From: Lentzea flava
GTDB taxonomy: Bacteria; Actinomycetota; Actinomycetes; Mycobacteriales; Pseudonocardiaceae
NCBI RefSeq assembly: GCF_014648475.1
Contig: NZ_BMRE01000009.1
Coordinates: 62,001 to 126,000, forward strand
Reading direction: 5' to 3'
DNA: 64,000 bases
Shown: positions 36,313 through 47,495 of the stretch, in pieces
Position numbering within the stretch: position 1 is the stretch's first letter
How the letters are laid out: every line of letters begins with the position of its first letter
Program-made: the position numbers and the translations under genes
The notes under the pieces: model-generated
Told to the model about the DNA's origin: nothing
The model's input: the letters and a program-made list of their open reading frames with translations, nothing else
Database searches by the model: none

Positions 36313-36462
36313 ATGACGACAACGACCGTGACCGGCACTCCGGCAGCCCACCTCGACTTCCGCGCGCTGTTCCGCCCCGTGCTGACGGCGCTGCGGTTCA
36401 CCGGCCACTTCGTCGTGGCGCTGGTGGGCGTGATCTTCCTCGGCAGCGCGTCCGAGCACTGA
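36313..36462 (+). CDS. Small single-pass membrane protein (49 aa)
   Basis: ATG 36313 opens 49 codons. A Thr-rich start ([15 protein letters not shown]) is followed by a short basic linker and one hydrophobic helix ([14 protein letters not shown]), ending SEH. The stop lies 47 bp upstream of def, so it could be co-transcribed with it. No family known. The 235 bp between the previous start (36077) and this gene show no other coding potential. Confidence 0.5.
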   Translation: MTTTTVTGTPAAHLDFRALFRPVLTALRFTGHFVVALVGVIFLGSASEH

Positions 36463-36509
36463 CCGCGCCCCTCGTAGACTGGCCACCAGTCCACCACGAG
36501 GAGTACTGC

Positions 36510-37058
36510 GTGACCGTCCAACCCATCCGCCTGTTCGGCGATCCGGTGCTGCGCACCCCCGCGGTCGAGGTCACCGACTTCGACAAGGAACTGCGCACCC
36601 TGGTCAAGGACCTGTGGGACTCGATGCAGGACGCGGGCGGAGCGGGACTCGCCGCGCCTCAGCTCGGTGTGGGCCTGCGCGTGTTCACCTACCACTGCGA
36701 CGGCTTCGCGGGACACCTCGTCAACCCGACGTGGGACGTGGTCGGCGAGGAGATGCAGGACGGCCCCGAAGGCTGCCTGTCCATCCCCGGCATGTCGTGG
36801 GACTGCAAGCGCCACCTGCACGTCGTGGCCAAGGGCTGGAACATGCACGGCGAGCCGATCGAGGTCGAGGGCACCGAGACCCTGGCCCGCTGCATCCAGC
36901 ACGAGACGGACCACCTCGACGGCGTGCTGTTCCTCGACCGCCTCGACGCCGAGACCCGCAAGCGGGCCATGAGGGAAATCCGGCAGTCCGAGTGGTTCGA
37001 CGGTACGGTCCCCACCTTGAAGCAGAGCCCGCACCCACTCTTCGGCAGGTCCAGCTGA
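36510..37058 (+). CDS. def: Peptide deformylase
   Basis: The 182-residue metalloenzyme has the three family motifs: [18 protein letters not shown] (metal-binding Cys) and the HETDH metal/catalytic site in [14 protein letters not shown]. It removes the formyl group from nascent N-terminal Met and so undoes the action of fmt, its neighbour. GTG 36510 has CGAGGAG about 6 bp upstream; the longer open frame from 36252 is a shadow. Confidence 0.96.
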   Translation: MTVQPIRLFGDPVLRTPAVEVTDFDKELRTLVKDLWDSMQDAGGAGLAAPQLGVGLRVFTYHCDGFAGHLVNPTWDVVGEEMQDGPEGCLSIPGMSWDCKRHLHVVAKGWNMHGEPIEVEGTETLARCIQHETDHLDGVLFLDRLDAETRKRAMREIRQSEWFDGTVPTLKQSPHPLFGRSS

Positions 37059-37060
37059 CC

Positions 37061-37987
37061 ATGCGACTCGTGTTCGCCGGCACGCCCGAGGTCGCACTTC
37101 CCTCGCTGCGCGCCTTCATCGACTCCCCACGCCACGACGTCGTCGCCGTGGTCACCCGCCCCGACGCCCCCTCCGGCCGCGGCCGCAAGCTCGAGCGCTC
37201 CCCGGTGGCCGCGCTCGCCGACGCCGCCGGCATCGAGGTGCTCACGCCGGCGAAGGCGGGCGACCCCGAGTTCCTGGACCGCCTGCGCGCGCTGGAACCC
37301 GACCTGTGCCCGGTCGTCGCCTACGGCAACCTGCTGCCGCAGCGGACGCTCGACATCCCGAGGCACGGCTGGGTCAACCTCCACTTCTCCGTGCTGCCCG
37401 CGTGGCGCGGCGCCGCGCCGGTGCAGGCCGCCGTGCGCAACGGCGACGACATCACCGGCGCCTCGACGTTCCGGATCGTGAAGGAGCTCGACGCGGGCCC
37501 GGTGTACGGCGTGGTGACCGAGAAGGTGCGCGACCGCGACACCTCCGGCGACCTGCTGACCCGCCTCTCCGAGTCCGGCGCCCAGCTGCTGCTGTCCACT
37601 GTGGACGGCATCGAGGACGGCACCCTGCGCGCGGTGGAGCAGCCCACCGACGGCGTGACGTACGCCGCCAAGATCACCGTCGAGGACGCACGCCTCGACT
37701 TCACCGCACCCGCCGTGGCCGTCGACCGCCTCGCGCGCGCCGTGACGCCAGAACCCGGCGCGTGGGCCGAGTTCCGCGGCGAGCGGCTGAAGCTCGGCCC
37801 CGTGAACCCCGTGGCCGACGTGACGCTGCCGCCCGGCGAGGTGCTCGTCGAGCGCAAGCGCGTGCTCGTGGGCACGGCGACCACCGCCGTGGCCCTCGGC
37901 GAGGTGCAGGCGCAGGGCAAGAAACGCATGGCCGCGACCGACTGGGCCCGCGGTGTGCGGATCGAGCCGGGGGAGCGCATCGCATGA
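37061..37987 (+). CDS. fmt: Methionyl-tRNA formyltransferase
   Basis: The 308-residue enzyme shows the N-terminal Rossmann start [16 protein letters not shown], the catalytic Asn/His in [17 protein letters not shown] and the Asp in [12 protein letters not shown]. An OB-fold C-domain follows for tRNA binding. It formylates initiator Met-tRNA. It starts two bases after def stops. Its TGA overlaps the ATG of the following repeat-built ORF. Confidence 0.96.
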   Translation: MRLVFAGTPEVALPSLRAFIDSPRHDVVAVVTRPDAPSGRGRKLERSPVAALADAAGIEVLTPAKAGDPEFLDRLRALEPDLCPVVAYGNLLPQRTLDIPRHGWVNLHFSVLPAWRGAAPVQAAVRNGDDITGASTFRIVKELDAGPVYGVVTEKVRDRDTSGDLLTRLSESGAQLLLSTVDGIEDGTLRAVEQPTDGVTYAAKITVEDARLDFTAPAVAVDRLARAVTPEPGAWAEFRGERLKLGPVNPVADVTLPPGEVLVERKRVLVGTATTAVALGEVQAQGKKRMAATDWARGVRIEPGERIA

Positions 37988-38355
37988 GGCGCTCCGTGAC
38001 GAGGGCGCGCGGCATGGCGGCGCCCGTCCGCGGTGGGGCCGCAGTTCGCTTCGGTGAGGGAGTGTCCGAGGTGAACTCGGCGCGCGCAGGCTGCGCTGGG
38101 GCCGGGGGAGCACGTGGCACAGCTGCACCTTTCCGTGGTGAGGCGGGGCCTCGTCCTGGTGGGATGGTCAGGACGACGAGGGCGCTCGGCATGGCCGCGC
38201 TTGTGCGCGGTGGGGCCGGAGCTCGCTTCTGCGGGGTGGCCGGGGTGGACTCGGCGCGCGGAGGCTGCGGTGGGGCAAGGACTTACCTCGGCGGAGTGGC
38301 CGGGATGAATGTGGCGCGCGGTGTTCGTGCCGGAGCAGGGGAGCACAGCGCATGA
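37984..38355 (+). CDS. Repeat-derived low-complexity ORF coupled between fmt and rsmB (123 aa)
   Basis: ATG 37984 overlaps the fmt stop (ATGA) and the TGA at 38353-38355 overlaps the rsmB ATG (ATGA), so the ORF is placed as a coupled operon gene. The product is Ala/Gly/Arg-rich without a recognisable domain. It contains two copies of a roughly 34-residue unit ([18 protein letters not shown] ... NSARAGCAG and [18 protein letters not shown] ... DSARGGCGG). The DNA repeat, at 38001-38110 and 38172-38283, suggests an expanded spacer that kept the frame open rather than a functional protein. In relatives fmt and rsmB usually abut. Confidence 0.4.
   Translation: MRRSVTRARGMAAPVRGGAAVRFGEGVSEVNSARAGCAGAGGARGTAAPFRGEAGPRPGGMVRTTRALGMAALVRGGAGARFCGVAGVDSARGGCGGARTYLGGVAGMNVARGVRAGAGEHSA
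38001..38283 (+). repeat. Diverged tandem duplication between fmt and rsmB
   Basis: Segments at about 38001-38110 and 38172-38283 align closely (for example GGCATGGC-GCGC, CGCGGTGGGGCC, GTTCGCTTC/GCTCGCTTC, ACTCGGCGCGCG, AGGCTGCG) and are joined by a less similar 60-bp spacer. A shorter third partial copy is visible around 38290-38340. Confidence 0.75.
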
Positions 38356-39788
38356 CCGGCTACTCGCGAGGAGCTTCCAAGCCTTCCCGGCCGCGCAGGC
38401 CGCATCCGCCGCGCCGGCGGACCGGGCCCTCACGGCCGCCCGTGGAGGACCCGGCGCGCCTGGCCGCGTTGGAGACGTTGCGGGCCGTGCGGCAGCGCGA
38501 CGCGTACGCGAACCTCGTGCTGCCGCAGCTGTTGCGCGAGCGCCGCATCACCGGGCGTGATGCCGCGCTGGCCACCGAGCTCACCTACGGCGCGGCGCGA
38601 GCCCAGGGGCTGCTCGACGCCGTCATCGAGGCGTGCTCCGACCGGCCGTTGTCCGAAGTGGACGGCTCGGCGCTCGACGCGTTGCGGCTCGGTGCGTATC
38701 AGCTGCTGCGCACACGGATTCCGTCACACGCGGCGGTCGCCTCGACCGTCGACCTCGTGCGGGCCGAGCTCGGTTCCGGGATCGCGGGCTTCGTCAACGC
38801 CGTCCTGCGCAGGGTCGCCGAGCAGGACGAGGCCGCCTGGGTCGACGAGCTCGCGCCCGACCCGGACGTCGACCCGATCGGCAACCTCGCCTTCGCCCAC
38901 GCCCACCCGCGCTGGATCGCGCAGGCGTTCGCGGAGGCCCTCGGCAGCCGGGACGAGCCGTTGAAGCTCGCCCTGGAGGCCGACGACGCCCGGCCGGCCG
39001 TGCACCTCGTGGCACGTCCTGGCGAGGTGAGCGCCGACGAGCTCGCCGCCATCGTGGGCGGCGACGTGGCGCCGTACTCGCCTTACGGCGTGCACCTGGA
39101 GGCCGGGGCGGGCGACCCGGGCGATCTCGAGCCCGTCCGGGAACGCCTCGCCAACGTGCAGGACGAGGGCAGCCAGCTGTGCGCTCTGGCCCTCACGCGC
39201 GCGCCTGTCGAGGGCACTGACGACCGCTGGCTGGACCTCTGCGCGGGCCCCGGCGGCAAGGCCGCGCTGCTCGCCGCCCTGGTCGGCCTCGAGGGTGGCG
39301 AGCTGATCGCCGTCGAGAAGGCACCCCACCGCGCCGAGCTCGTGCGCAAGATCACCTCAGGCCTGCCGGTGACCGTGCACGTGGCCGACGGCCGCGAGAC
39401 CGACTTCGTCGAAGGGGCGTTCGACCGCGTCCTGGTCGACGCGCCCTGCACCGGTCTCGGTGCACTGCGCAGGCGCCCGGAGGCGCGGTGGAGGCGCCAG
39501 CCCGCCGACGTCGGCACGCTCACGAAGCTGCAGCGCGAGCTGCTCACCGAGGCGTTGCGACTGGTGCGTCCTGGCGGCGTCGTGGCTTATGTCGTGTGCT
39601 CACCTCATCTCTCTGAAACCGTCGGGATCGTGACGGACGTCGCGCGGCGGACGGGGGCCGAAGTGCTGGACACGCGGGAGCTCTTCGCGGGAGTTCCGGA
39701 CCTCGGGGAAGGACCGCACGTCCAGCTCTGGCCCCATCTGCACGGCACCGACGCGATGTTCTGCTCGGTGCTGCGACGCCCGGTTTGA
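38352..39788 (+). CDS. rsmB: 16S rRNA m5C967 methyltransferase RsmB (Fmu/Sun)
   Basis: The 478-residue protein has a basic N-terminal tail, a NusB-like RNA-binding domain (about residues 35-170; LAALETLRAVRQRDAYANLVLPQLL) and a C-terminal RsmB methyltransferase. That part has the SAM motif WLDLCAGPGGKAALLAAL and the two catalytic cysteines in DAPCTGLGALRRRPEARWRR and YVVCSPHLSET. It methylates cytosine 967 of 16S rRNA. Start ATG 38352 is coupled to the preceding ORF. Confidence 0.95.
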   Translation: MTGYSRGASKPSRPRRPHPPRRRTGPSRPPVEDPARLAALETLRAVRQRDAYANLVLPQLLRERRITGRDAALATELTYGAARAQGLLDAVIEACSDRPLSEVDGSALDALRLGAYQLLRTRIPSHAAVASTVDLVRAELGSGIAGFVNAVLRRVAEQDEAAWVDELAPDPDVDPIGNLAFAHAHPRWIAQAFAEALGSRDEPLKLALEADDARPAVHLVARPGEVSADELAAIVGGDVAPYSPYGVHLEAGAGDPGDLEPVRERLANVQDEGSQLCALALTRAPVEGTDDRWLDLCAGPGGKAALLAALVGLEGGELIAVEKAPHRAELVRKITSGLPVTVHVADGRETDFVEGAFDRVLVDAPCTGLGALRRRPEARWRRQPADVGTLTKLQRELLTEALRLVRPGGVVAYVVCSPHLSETVGIVTDVARRTGAEVLDTRELFAGVPDLGEGPHVQLWPHLHGTDAMFCSVLRRPV

Positions 39789-40121
39789 GCGCTCGTGAAC
39801 GACGGTAGGGACGGGGTCTGACAGTTCTGGGCGGCTGGTGGACGCGGGGGATCCGGGCGGCAACACAGTGGGTGACGCGCACGGTGACGTCACCCAGATT
39901 TGTGATGTCCACGGTGACGGGCACATCGGTCGGCTCCCGCCAGGCGGTGGCCGAGGGTGATCGGGGCAGCGGCGGTGCCCTGATCGTGGCGGTTGCCGCC
40001 CTGATCGGGTGGTGGTGCTGGGTCGCGACGGTTCCGCGCGGGGGTCTTCGTCACCGGCGTCCGTGCCGAGGTCGTTCCCCGATGATCGTCCACGCGGGAC
40101 CGTCCGCCTAACATCGCCGCC
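39789..40121. other. 333-bp intergenic region between rsmB and the flavoprotein gene
   Basis: I see no convincing gene here. It contains a perfect 12-bp palindrome GGTGACGTCACC at 39883-39894, with related half-sites GGTGACG at 39871 and 39913. A minus-strand frame around 39924-39780 reads VPVTVDITNLGDVTVRVTHC, which looks protein-like but has no proper start context and runs antisense into rsmB. It may be a decayed gene or chance. Confidence 0.4.
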
Positions 40122-40619
40122 ATGACACGTGGGCTGCTCGGACTGGTCGCAAGCGGCTGCGGCGGCGTCGAATCCTGGTTCCGCACGGAACTCGCCGAAC
40201 CCGCGGCACAACGGGGCTGGCGGCTCGCCATCACCCTCACGCCGACGGTCGTCCCGTGGTTCGAGGAGGCGGGCGAATTGGAGAAGCTCCAAGCCCTCAC
40301 CGACCTGGAGATCCGCTGGAACCCGCGTCTGCCGAGCCAGCCGAAGCCCTACCCGACGCCCGACGCGTTCATCTTCGCCCCCGCCAGCGCGAACTCGGTG
40401 GCCAAGCTGGCCCTCGGCATCGGCGACAACCAGGCGCTGACCGCGTTGAACGAGGCCATCGGCGTGGAGAGCTGCAAGGTCGTCGTCATGCCCCAGGCCA
40501 ACGAGGACAAGCGCCGTCATCCGATGTGGGAGACGCATCTGAGGACGCTCACCGGAGCGGGTGTCGTGGTGGTCACTGACGAGGCTCCCGGCAGGCTGCT
40601 CGACCTGCTGGACACCTAG
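40122..40619 (+). CDS. HFCD-fold flavoprotein (CoaC/UbiX-like)
   Basis: The 165-residue protein resembles the homo-oligomeric flavin-containing Cys decarboxylase fold: [13 protein letters not shown] at the N-terminus for the FMN phosphate, [29 protein letters not shown] in the middle and [20 protein letters not shown]. Relatives include CoaC, EpiD and dipicolinate synthase subunit B. The substrate is unknown; real CoaC is already encoded at 16.5 kb. It sits just upstream of rpe and the riboflavin genes, whose product FMN it would bind. Confidence 0.8.
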   Translation: MTRGLLGLVASGCGGVESWFRTELAEPAAQRGWRLAITLTPTVVPWFEEAGELEKLQALTDLEIRWNPRLPSQPKPYPTPDAFIFAPASANSVAKLALGIGDNQALTALNEAIGVESCKVVVMPQANEDKRRHPMWETHLRTLTGAGVVVVTDEAPGRLLDLLDT

Positions 40620-40630
40620 ACTTCACCCTT

Positions 40631-41296
40631 GTGGTCCACACGCCGATGATCGCCCCCAGCATCCTGTCCGCCGACTTCGCGAGGCTCGCCGACGAGCTCG
40701 CCGCGGTGCCCACGTCGGACTGGATCCACGTCGACGTCATGGACAACCACTTCGTGCCGAACCTGACGCTCGGCCTGCCGGTGGTGAAGTCGCTGCTGAA
40801 GGTGACCGACATCCCGATCGACTGCCACCTGATGATCGAGGACCCGGACCGCTGGGCCATCGGGTACGCCGAGGCGGGCGCGTACAACGTCACGGTGCAC
40901 GTCGAGGCGGCGAACGACCCGGTGAAGCTCGCCAAGGACCTCAGGGCCGCGGGCGCGAAGGCCGGGCTCAGCATCAAGCCGGGCACGCCGCTGGAGCCGT
41001 ACGTCGACGTGCTCAAGCACTACGACACGCTGCTGGTCATGTCGGTCGAGCCTGGCTTCGGCGGGCAGAAGTTCATGGCCGACGTGCTCGAGAAGGTCAG
41101 GACGGCACGCCACCTCGTCGACACCGGCCACCTCAAGCTGCTCGTGGAGATCGACGGCGGCATCAACGCCGACACCATCGAACAGGCCGCGCAGGCCGGG
41201 GTGGACTGCTTCGTCGCCGGGTCCGCCGTGTACGACGCCGCCGATCCCGGCAAGGCGGTCGAGGCACTGCGCGCCCAGGCAGCCGGCGCGAGGTGA
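40631..41296 (+). CDS. rpe: Ribulose-phosphate 3-epimerase
   Basis: The 221-residue TIM-barrel enzyme has [17 protein letters not shown], the [18 protein letters not shown] metal site, [23 protein letters not shown] and the phosphate-binding DGGINADTI and [10 protein letters not shown]. It interconverts ribulose- and xylulose-5-phosphate. Ribulose-5-phosphate is also the precursor used by RibB, encoded downstream. GTG 40631; the stop overlaps ribD (GTGA). Confidence 0.96.
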   Translation: MVHTPMIAPSILSADFARLADELAAVPTSDWIHVDVMDNHFVPNLTLGLPVVKSLLKVTDIPIDCHLMIEDPDRWAIGYAEAGAYNVTVHVEAANDPVKLAKDLRAAGAKAGLSIKPGTPLEPYVDVLKHYDTLLVMSVEPGFGGQKFMADVLEKVRTARHLVDTGHLKLLVEIDGGINADTIEQAAQAGVDCFVAGSAVYDAADPGKAVEALRAQAAGAR

Positions 41297-42294
41297 CGCC
41301 CGAGGACGCGATGGTGCTCGCCATCGCGGAGAGCGAACGGGTCCGGGGCACCACCAGCCCCAACCCGCCGGTCGGCTGCGTCATCCTGGACGCGCACGGT
41401 CACCCGGCCGGCTTCGGCGGTACGCAGCCGGTCGGTGGCGCGCACGCCGAGGTGATGGCGCTCAAGGAAGCCGGCACCAAGGCCCAGGGCGGCACCGCGG
41501 TGGTCACCCTTGAGCCGTGTTCGCACTACGGCCGTACGCCGCCGTGTGCCGAGGCGCTCATCGAAGCGGGCATCAAGCACGTCATCCACGCCGTCAGCGA
41601 CCCCGACCCCAGGGGCGCGGGCGGGGCGCGACTACTCGAACAAGCCGGCGTCACGGTCGAGAGCGGCCTTCTGGCGGACGAGGTCAGCAAGGGGCCGCTG
41701 CGCGCATGGCTGCACTTCGTCAAAACCGGTCGTCCGCACGTCACGTGGAAGTACGCGTCCTCGCTCGACGGCCGGATCGCGGCGAAGGACGGCACCAGCC
41801 AGTGGATCAGTTCGGAGACCTCCCGCCGGGAGGTCCACGCCATGCGCGCGAAGCTGGACGCGATCATCGTGGGCACGAACACGGTCAGGAAGGACGACCC
41901 GGCGCTGACGGCCAGGGACGACGACGGAATTCCGCTGCCCCACCAGCCGTTGCCCGTGGTCGTGGGCATGAGCGACCTTCCGGACGGGGCCAAGCTCCGG
42001 CACACCGCGCTGCACGTGCGCACGCACGACCCGGACGAGGTGCTGACCTCGCTCGCCGCTCGCGGTGTCGTGGACGTGCTGCTCGAAGGCGGAGCAACTG
42101 TGGCCGGTGCGTTCCTGCGCGCTGGGAGAATCGACCGCGTGCTCGCCTACCTCGCGCCCGCACTCCTCGGGGACGGCCCCGCTGTGGTGCTGGACGCGGG
42201 CGTGTCAACCATCACTGACGCTGTCCGGTTGACCGTGGAAGACGTCACCATGAGCGGACCGGACTTGCGGATCAGCGCGGTTCCGCAAACTTAG
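41293..42294 (+). CDS. ribD: Bifunctional riboflavin biosynthesis deaminase/reductase RibD
   Basis: The 333-residue fusion has an N-terminal cytidine-deaminase-like domain with zinc ligands in [10 protein letters not shown] and [16 protein letters not shown]. The C-terminal DHFR-like reductase ([56 protein letters not shown]) completes it. It deaminates and reduces the pyrimidine ring intermediate of riboflavin. GTG 41293 overlaps the rpe stop. No FMN riboswitch is visible upstream in the coupled arrangement. Confidence 0.96.
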   Translation: MTPEDAMVLAIAESERVRGTTSPNPPVGCVILDAHGHPAGFGGTQPVGGAHAEVMALKEAGTKAQGGTAVVTLEPCSHYGRTPPCAEALIEAGIKHVIHAVSDPDPRGAGGARLLEQAGVTVESGLLADEVSKGPLRAWLHFVKTGRPHVTWKYASSLDGRIAAKDGTSQWISSETSRREVHAMRAKLDAIIVGTNTVRKDDPALTARDDDGIPLPHQPLPVVVGMSDLPDGAKLRHTALHVRTHDPDEVLTSLAARGVVDVLLEGGATVAGAFLRAGRIDRVLAYLAPALLGDGPAVVLDAGVSTITDAVRLTVEDVTMSGPDLRISAVPQT

Positions 42295-42302
42295 GAGGAG
42301 CG

Positions 42303-42919
42303 GTGTTCACCGGGATCGTCGAGGAACTCGGCCACGTGGTCGCGACGGAGGATCTGCCCGACGCGGCACGGATCCGCATCGCCGGACCGATCGTGACCAG
42401 CGACGCCAAGCACGGCGACTCCATCGCGGTGAACGGCGTCTGCCTCACCGTCGTGGAGGTCGAGAACGACACCTTCACCGCCGACGTGATGCGCGAGACG
42501 CTCGTGCGCAGCAGCCTCGCGAAGGTCGCCGAGGGCGACCGGGTCAACCTGGAGCGCGCGGCCGCGGTCGGCCAGCGCCTCGGCGGCCACATCGTGCAGG
42601 GGCACGTCGACGGCACGGGCACGATTCTCGCGCGGGAGAAGGCGGAGCACTGGGAGATCGTCCACATCGGACTGCCTCCTCACCTCGCCCGCTACGTCGT
42701 GGAGAAGGGCTCGATCACGGTCGACGGCGTCTCGCTGACGGTCGTGACCGTCTCCGAGGACCAGTTCACCGTGAGCCTCATCCCCACGACGCTCGAACTC
42801 ACCACGCTCGGGCACCGCCTGCCCGGCGACCTGGTGAACCTGGAGGTCGACGTGCTGGCGAAGTACGTCGAACGACTGGCCGTCCCGCACCTGCGGGCCA
42901 TCGCGGGCGAGGAGGCCCA

Positions 42920-42923
<4 letters not shown>
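42303..42923 (+). CDS. ribE: Riboflavin synthase alpha subunit
   Basis: The 206-residue protein consists of two homologous lumazine-binding barrels. The first begins [13 protein letters not shown] with NGVCLTV and [13 protein letters not shown]; the second has [14 protein letters not shown]. It dismutates two lumazines to riboflavin. GTG 42303 has AGGAG 4 bp upstream. Its stop overlaps ribBA by GTGA. Confidence 0.96.
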
Positions 42924-45104
<2,181 letters not shown>

Positions 45105-45142
45105 AGCGATGAGTTTGGCCGGCTGAGGAGGTCTGCACCCGC

Positions 45143-45790
45143 ATGACTCAACTGCTGCGAGTGCAGAACTTCATGGTGTCGAGTGACGGGATCGCCGCCG
45201 GCGAGAACCAGAGCTTCGACAACCCCTTCGGTCTCGACATCGCGCCCGAGAAGTTGTTCGCGTGGGCCGGCGCCACGGCGAGCTGGCCCAACCGCACCGA
45301 TCCCGGCGGCAGCCGCGGTCTCGACGACTACTTCACGCGGGACTTCACGAACAACATCGGCGCCGAGATCATGGGCCGCAACAAGTTCGGGCCTCAGCGC
45401 GGGCCGTGGACCGACCACGAGTGGCAGGGCTGGTGGGGTGACGAGCCGCCGTTCCACACGCCGGTGTTCGTGCTGACCCACCACGTGCGACCGTCGTTCA
45501 CGCTGGGCGAGACCACGTTCCACTTCGTCGACGCCGACCCGGCCGAGGTGCTCGAGCAGGCGCGGGAAGCGGCGCGGGGCAAGGACGTGCGGCTCGGCGG
45601 CGGGGTCACGACGATCCGGGAGTTCCTCGACGCGGACCTCGTCGACACGCTGCACGTGGCGGTGTCGCCGGTGAAGGTGGGCTCCGGGCTGCGGCTGTGG
45701 GAGTCACCGGAGGAGCTGCTCGACCGGTTCCACCTCGACGTCGTGCCCAGCCCGAGCGGTGTGACGCACCACCTGTTCTGGAGGAAGTAG
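45143..45790 (+). CDS. Dihydrofolate-reductase-like (RibD C-terminal family) protein
   Basis: The 215-residue single-domain protein has the stand-alone RibD_C pattern: VQNFMVSSDGIAAGENQS at the N-terminus, IGAEIMGRNKFGP, VFVLTHHVRPSF, DVRLGGGVTTIREFLDADLVDTLHVAVSPV and a final VVPSPSGVTHHLFWR. Such proteins are NADPH-dependent reductases of unknown substrate, common in actinomycetes and often misnamed DHFR. ATG 45143 follows a GAGGAGG site at 45125-45131. It lies 38 bp after the rib operon but is probably a separate function. Confidence 0.88.
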   Translation: MTQLLRVQNFMVSSDGIAAGENQSFDNPFGLDIAPEKLFAWAGATASWPNRTDPGGSRGLDDYFTRDFTNNIGAEIMGRNKFGPQRGPWTDHEWQGWWGDEPPFHTPVFVLTHHVRPSFTLGETTFHFVDADPAEVLEQAREAARGKDVRLGGGVTTIREFLDADLVDTLHVAVSPVKVGSGLRLWESPEELLDRFHLDVVPSPSGVTHHLFWRK

Positions 45791-45791
45791 C

Positions 45792-46193
45792 TCAGGGGTG
45801 GTCTGCCCGGTAGAACATCTCGAACTGGATGCCGTCCGGGTCCTTGAACGTCAGCACCGACCCGTACTCGCGCTGCACCACCGGGGTGAACGTGACGCCG
45901 TGCTCCTCGAAGTGCCGTTGCCACTCGTCGAGCTCGGCCGGGTCGTCGACCTTGAATCCCATGTGGTCGAAGCCGGTGCGAGCCGGGTCGAACGTCTCGC
46001 CCCGGTTCGCGTCGTGCTGCTGGAACTCGATGATCGTCGCGGTGGCGGGGTGGATGAGCAGGATCGCTCGCCACCCGTCGCCCTGCGTCCGGTCGAGGTC
46101 CTTCAGGCCGAAGATCTCACGCCACCACGCGGCGCTGCGGTCCGCGTCCCTGGCGGAGAACGAGATGTGAGAGACCTTCGAGAACGTCGGCAT
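45792..46193 (-). CDS. VOC-family (glyoxalase/bleomycin-resistance fold) protein
   Basis: The 133-residue protein has the paired beta-alpha-beta-beta-beta units of the vicinal oxygen chelate fold. Candidate metal ligands are in VSHISFSARDADRSAAWW, TIIEFQQHD, FDHMGFKVDD and QFEMFYRADH. It may be a metal-dependent lyase/dioxygenase or a ligand-binding resistance protein. Converges on the reductase gene, one base apart; 29 bp downstream of the FAD oxidoreductase on the same strand. Confidence 0.88.
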   Translation of the reverse strand: MPTFSKVSHISFSARDADRSAAWWREIFGLKDLDRTQGDGWRAILLIHPATATIIEFQQHDANRGETFDPARTGFDHMGFKVDDPAELDEWQRHFEEHGVTFTPVVQREYGSVLTFKDPDGIQFEMFYRADHP

Positions 46194-46222
46194 GGCCCGC
46201 TCCTTCGCTCCTGAGAGGACCA

Positions 46223-47413
46223 TTATCCGGCCAGACGCGATCTGAGCAGCGCACGCACGACGACCTTCGGGTTGAGCAGGACCGACGGCGCGGCGGCTCG
46301 CATTCCGAACATGGCCAGCCTGCGGGCGATCCACGGGTCGGTGACGCCGGCCGCACGGATGACGCGCCGCAGTGCGGCGGGCGGCCGGGCGAGCGCGTCC
46401 TGCCGCCCGAGGTCGTCGTACCGGTCGATGAACCTGTGGGCCCGCCGATACTGCCGCAACGCCGGACGAAGATCGCCTCCGTCGCGCAGCGGTCCCGTGG
46501 TGGCCTCGGCGAGCCACGCCGCGCTGCGGAAGGCCCAGCCGCATCCCACGGCCGGCACCGGATCGGACGCCGTGGCCGCGTCGCCGATGAGAGCGAGCCA
46601 CGGCCGTGGCGTGGGATCGCGCCGCACGCACGGGTAGTCGGTGGTGCCGATCAGGTTCGACACCTGCCGTGCCCCGGACAGCGACGGGCCGCCGGGCAGG
46701 CGCGCGACGAACCTGTCGAACGCGGCGGCCCGGTCCTCGGTGAACTCGGCCAGACGGTGTTTGGCCGGGAAGACGCCGACCAGCGTGAGGCCGTCGCCCG
46801 CCTGGATGCAGACGGCCACGTCCGGGTCCAGCTGCCACACCTGGCCGTCACCAGGGCCGTTCATCAGCGCGCCCTCGTAGTAGGTCCAGAACAGGAAGCG
46901 CTCGTTCGGGGCGACGTCTTCTCCGACACCGGCGAGGCGGGCGACCGTCGAGTGGTGGCCGTCCGCTCCGACGACGAGACGCGCGTGCAGCCTGGTTCCG
47001 GCGTCCGTGACGACTCCGGTCTCGGCGAGACCGGTCACCCGGTGTCCCATGAGGAGGTCCACGCCGGGTGTGGCGGCGGCGATCTCGCGCAGCAACGGGT
47101 CGAGCTTGCTGCGGCGCAGGCTGATGGCGGGCGGTACACCGTTGCCGGGCGTGGGCACGATCCACCCGGAGCCGGTCCACACGCCGAGCCCGGTGGTGAC
47201 GGCCGCGCCGCGGTCGAGCATCGGCTGCCAGAAACCCAGCCGCCGCAACACGTCGTGCGTGCCGCCGAGGATGAAGTGCCCGCACAGCGTCTTGTGCGCC
47301 TGAGGGCTGCGATGCCGTTCCAGCAACGCGACGCGCAGACCCGCGCGCCCGTACTCGATCGCCGCCGTGCACCCGGCGATGCTCGCTCCCACGATGATCA
47401 CGTCGTAATCCAT
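46223..47413 (-). CDS. FAD-dependent oxidoreductase (geranylgeranyl-reductase / PHBH-like)
   Basis: The 396-residue flavoprotein has the N-terminal Rossmann motif DVIIVGASIAGCTAAIEYGRAGLRVALLE, the GHRVTGL/ARLVVGADGHHSTVARLAG second block and the C-terminal FAD motif LALIGDAATASDPVPAVGCGWAF. It resembles halogenase-, monooxygenase- and isoprenoid-reductase-type flavoenzymes. The substrate is unknown. It is divergent from the LuxR-type regulator, which may control it. Confidence 0.85.
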   Translation of the reverse strand: MDYDVIIVGASIAGCTAAIEYGRAGLRVALLERHRSPQAHKTLCGHFILGGTHDVLRRLGFWQPMLDRGAAVTTGLGVWTGSGWIVPTPGNGVPPAISLRRSKLDPLLREIAAATPGVDLLMGHRVTGLAETGVVTDAGTRLHARLVVGADGHHSTVARLAGVGEDVAPNERFLFWTYYEGALMNGPGDGQVWQLDPDVAVCIQAGDGLTLVGVFPAKHRLAEFTEDRAAAFDRFVARLPGGPSLSGARQVSNLIGTTDYPCVRRDPTPRPWLALIGDAATASDPVPAVGCGWAFRSAAWLAEATTGPLRDGGDLRPALRQYRRAHRFIDRYDDLGRQDALARPPAALRRVIRAAGVTDPWIARRLAMFGMRAAAPSVLLNPKVVVRALLRSRLAG

Positions 47414-47495
47414 GCCGACGAGGGTGCGACCGCGTGCGGACCTGCGACATCCGTGCTGAGTACCTATTCGTCCGTTGACTACCTACCATCAGCGC

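Noticed and set aside
40561..41292. Open frame upstream of ribD overlapping rpe
   Set aside because: The rpe frame has full epimerase motifs, and the ribD domain begins only after the GTGA junction at 41293.
41200..41300. FMN riboswitch before ribD
   Set aside because: rpe and ribD overlap by 4 bp and no conserved FMN-box sequence is recognisable there or upstream of rpe.
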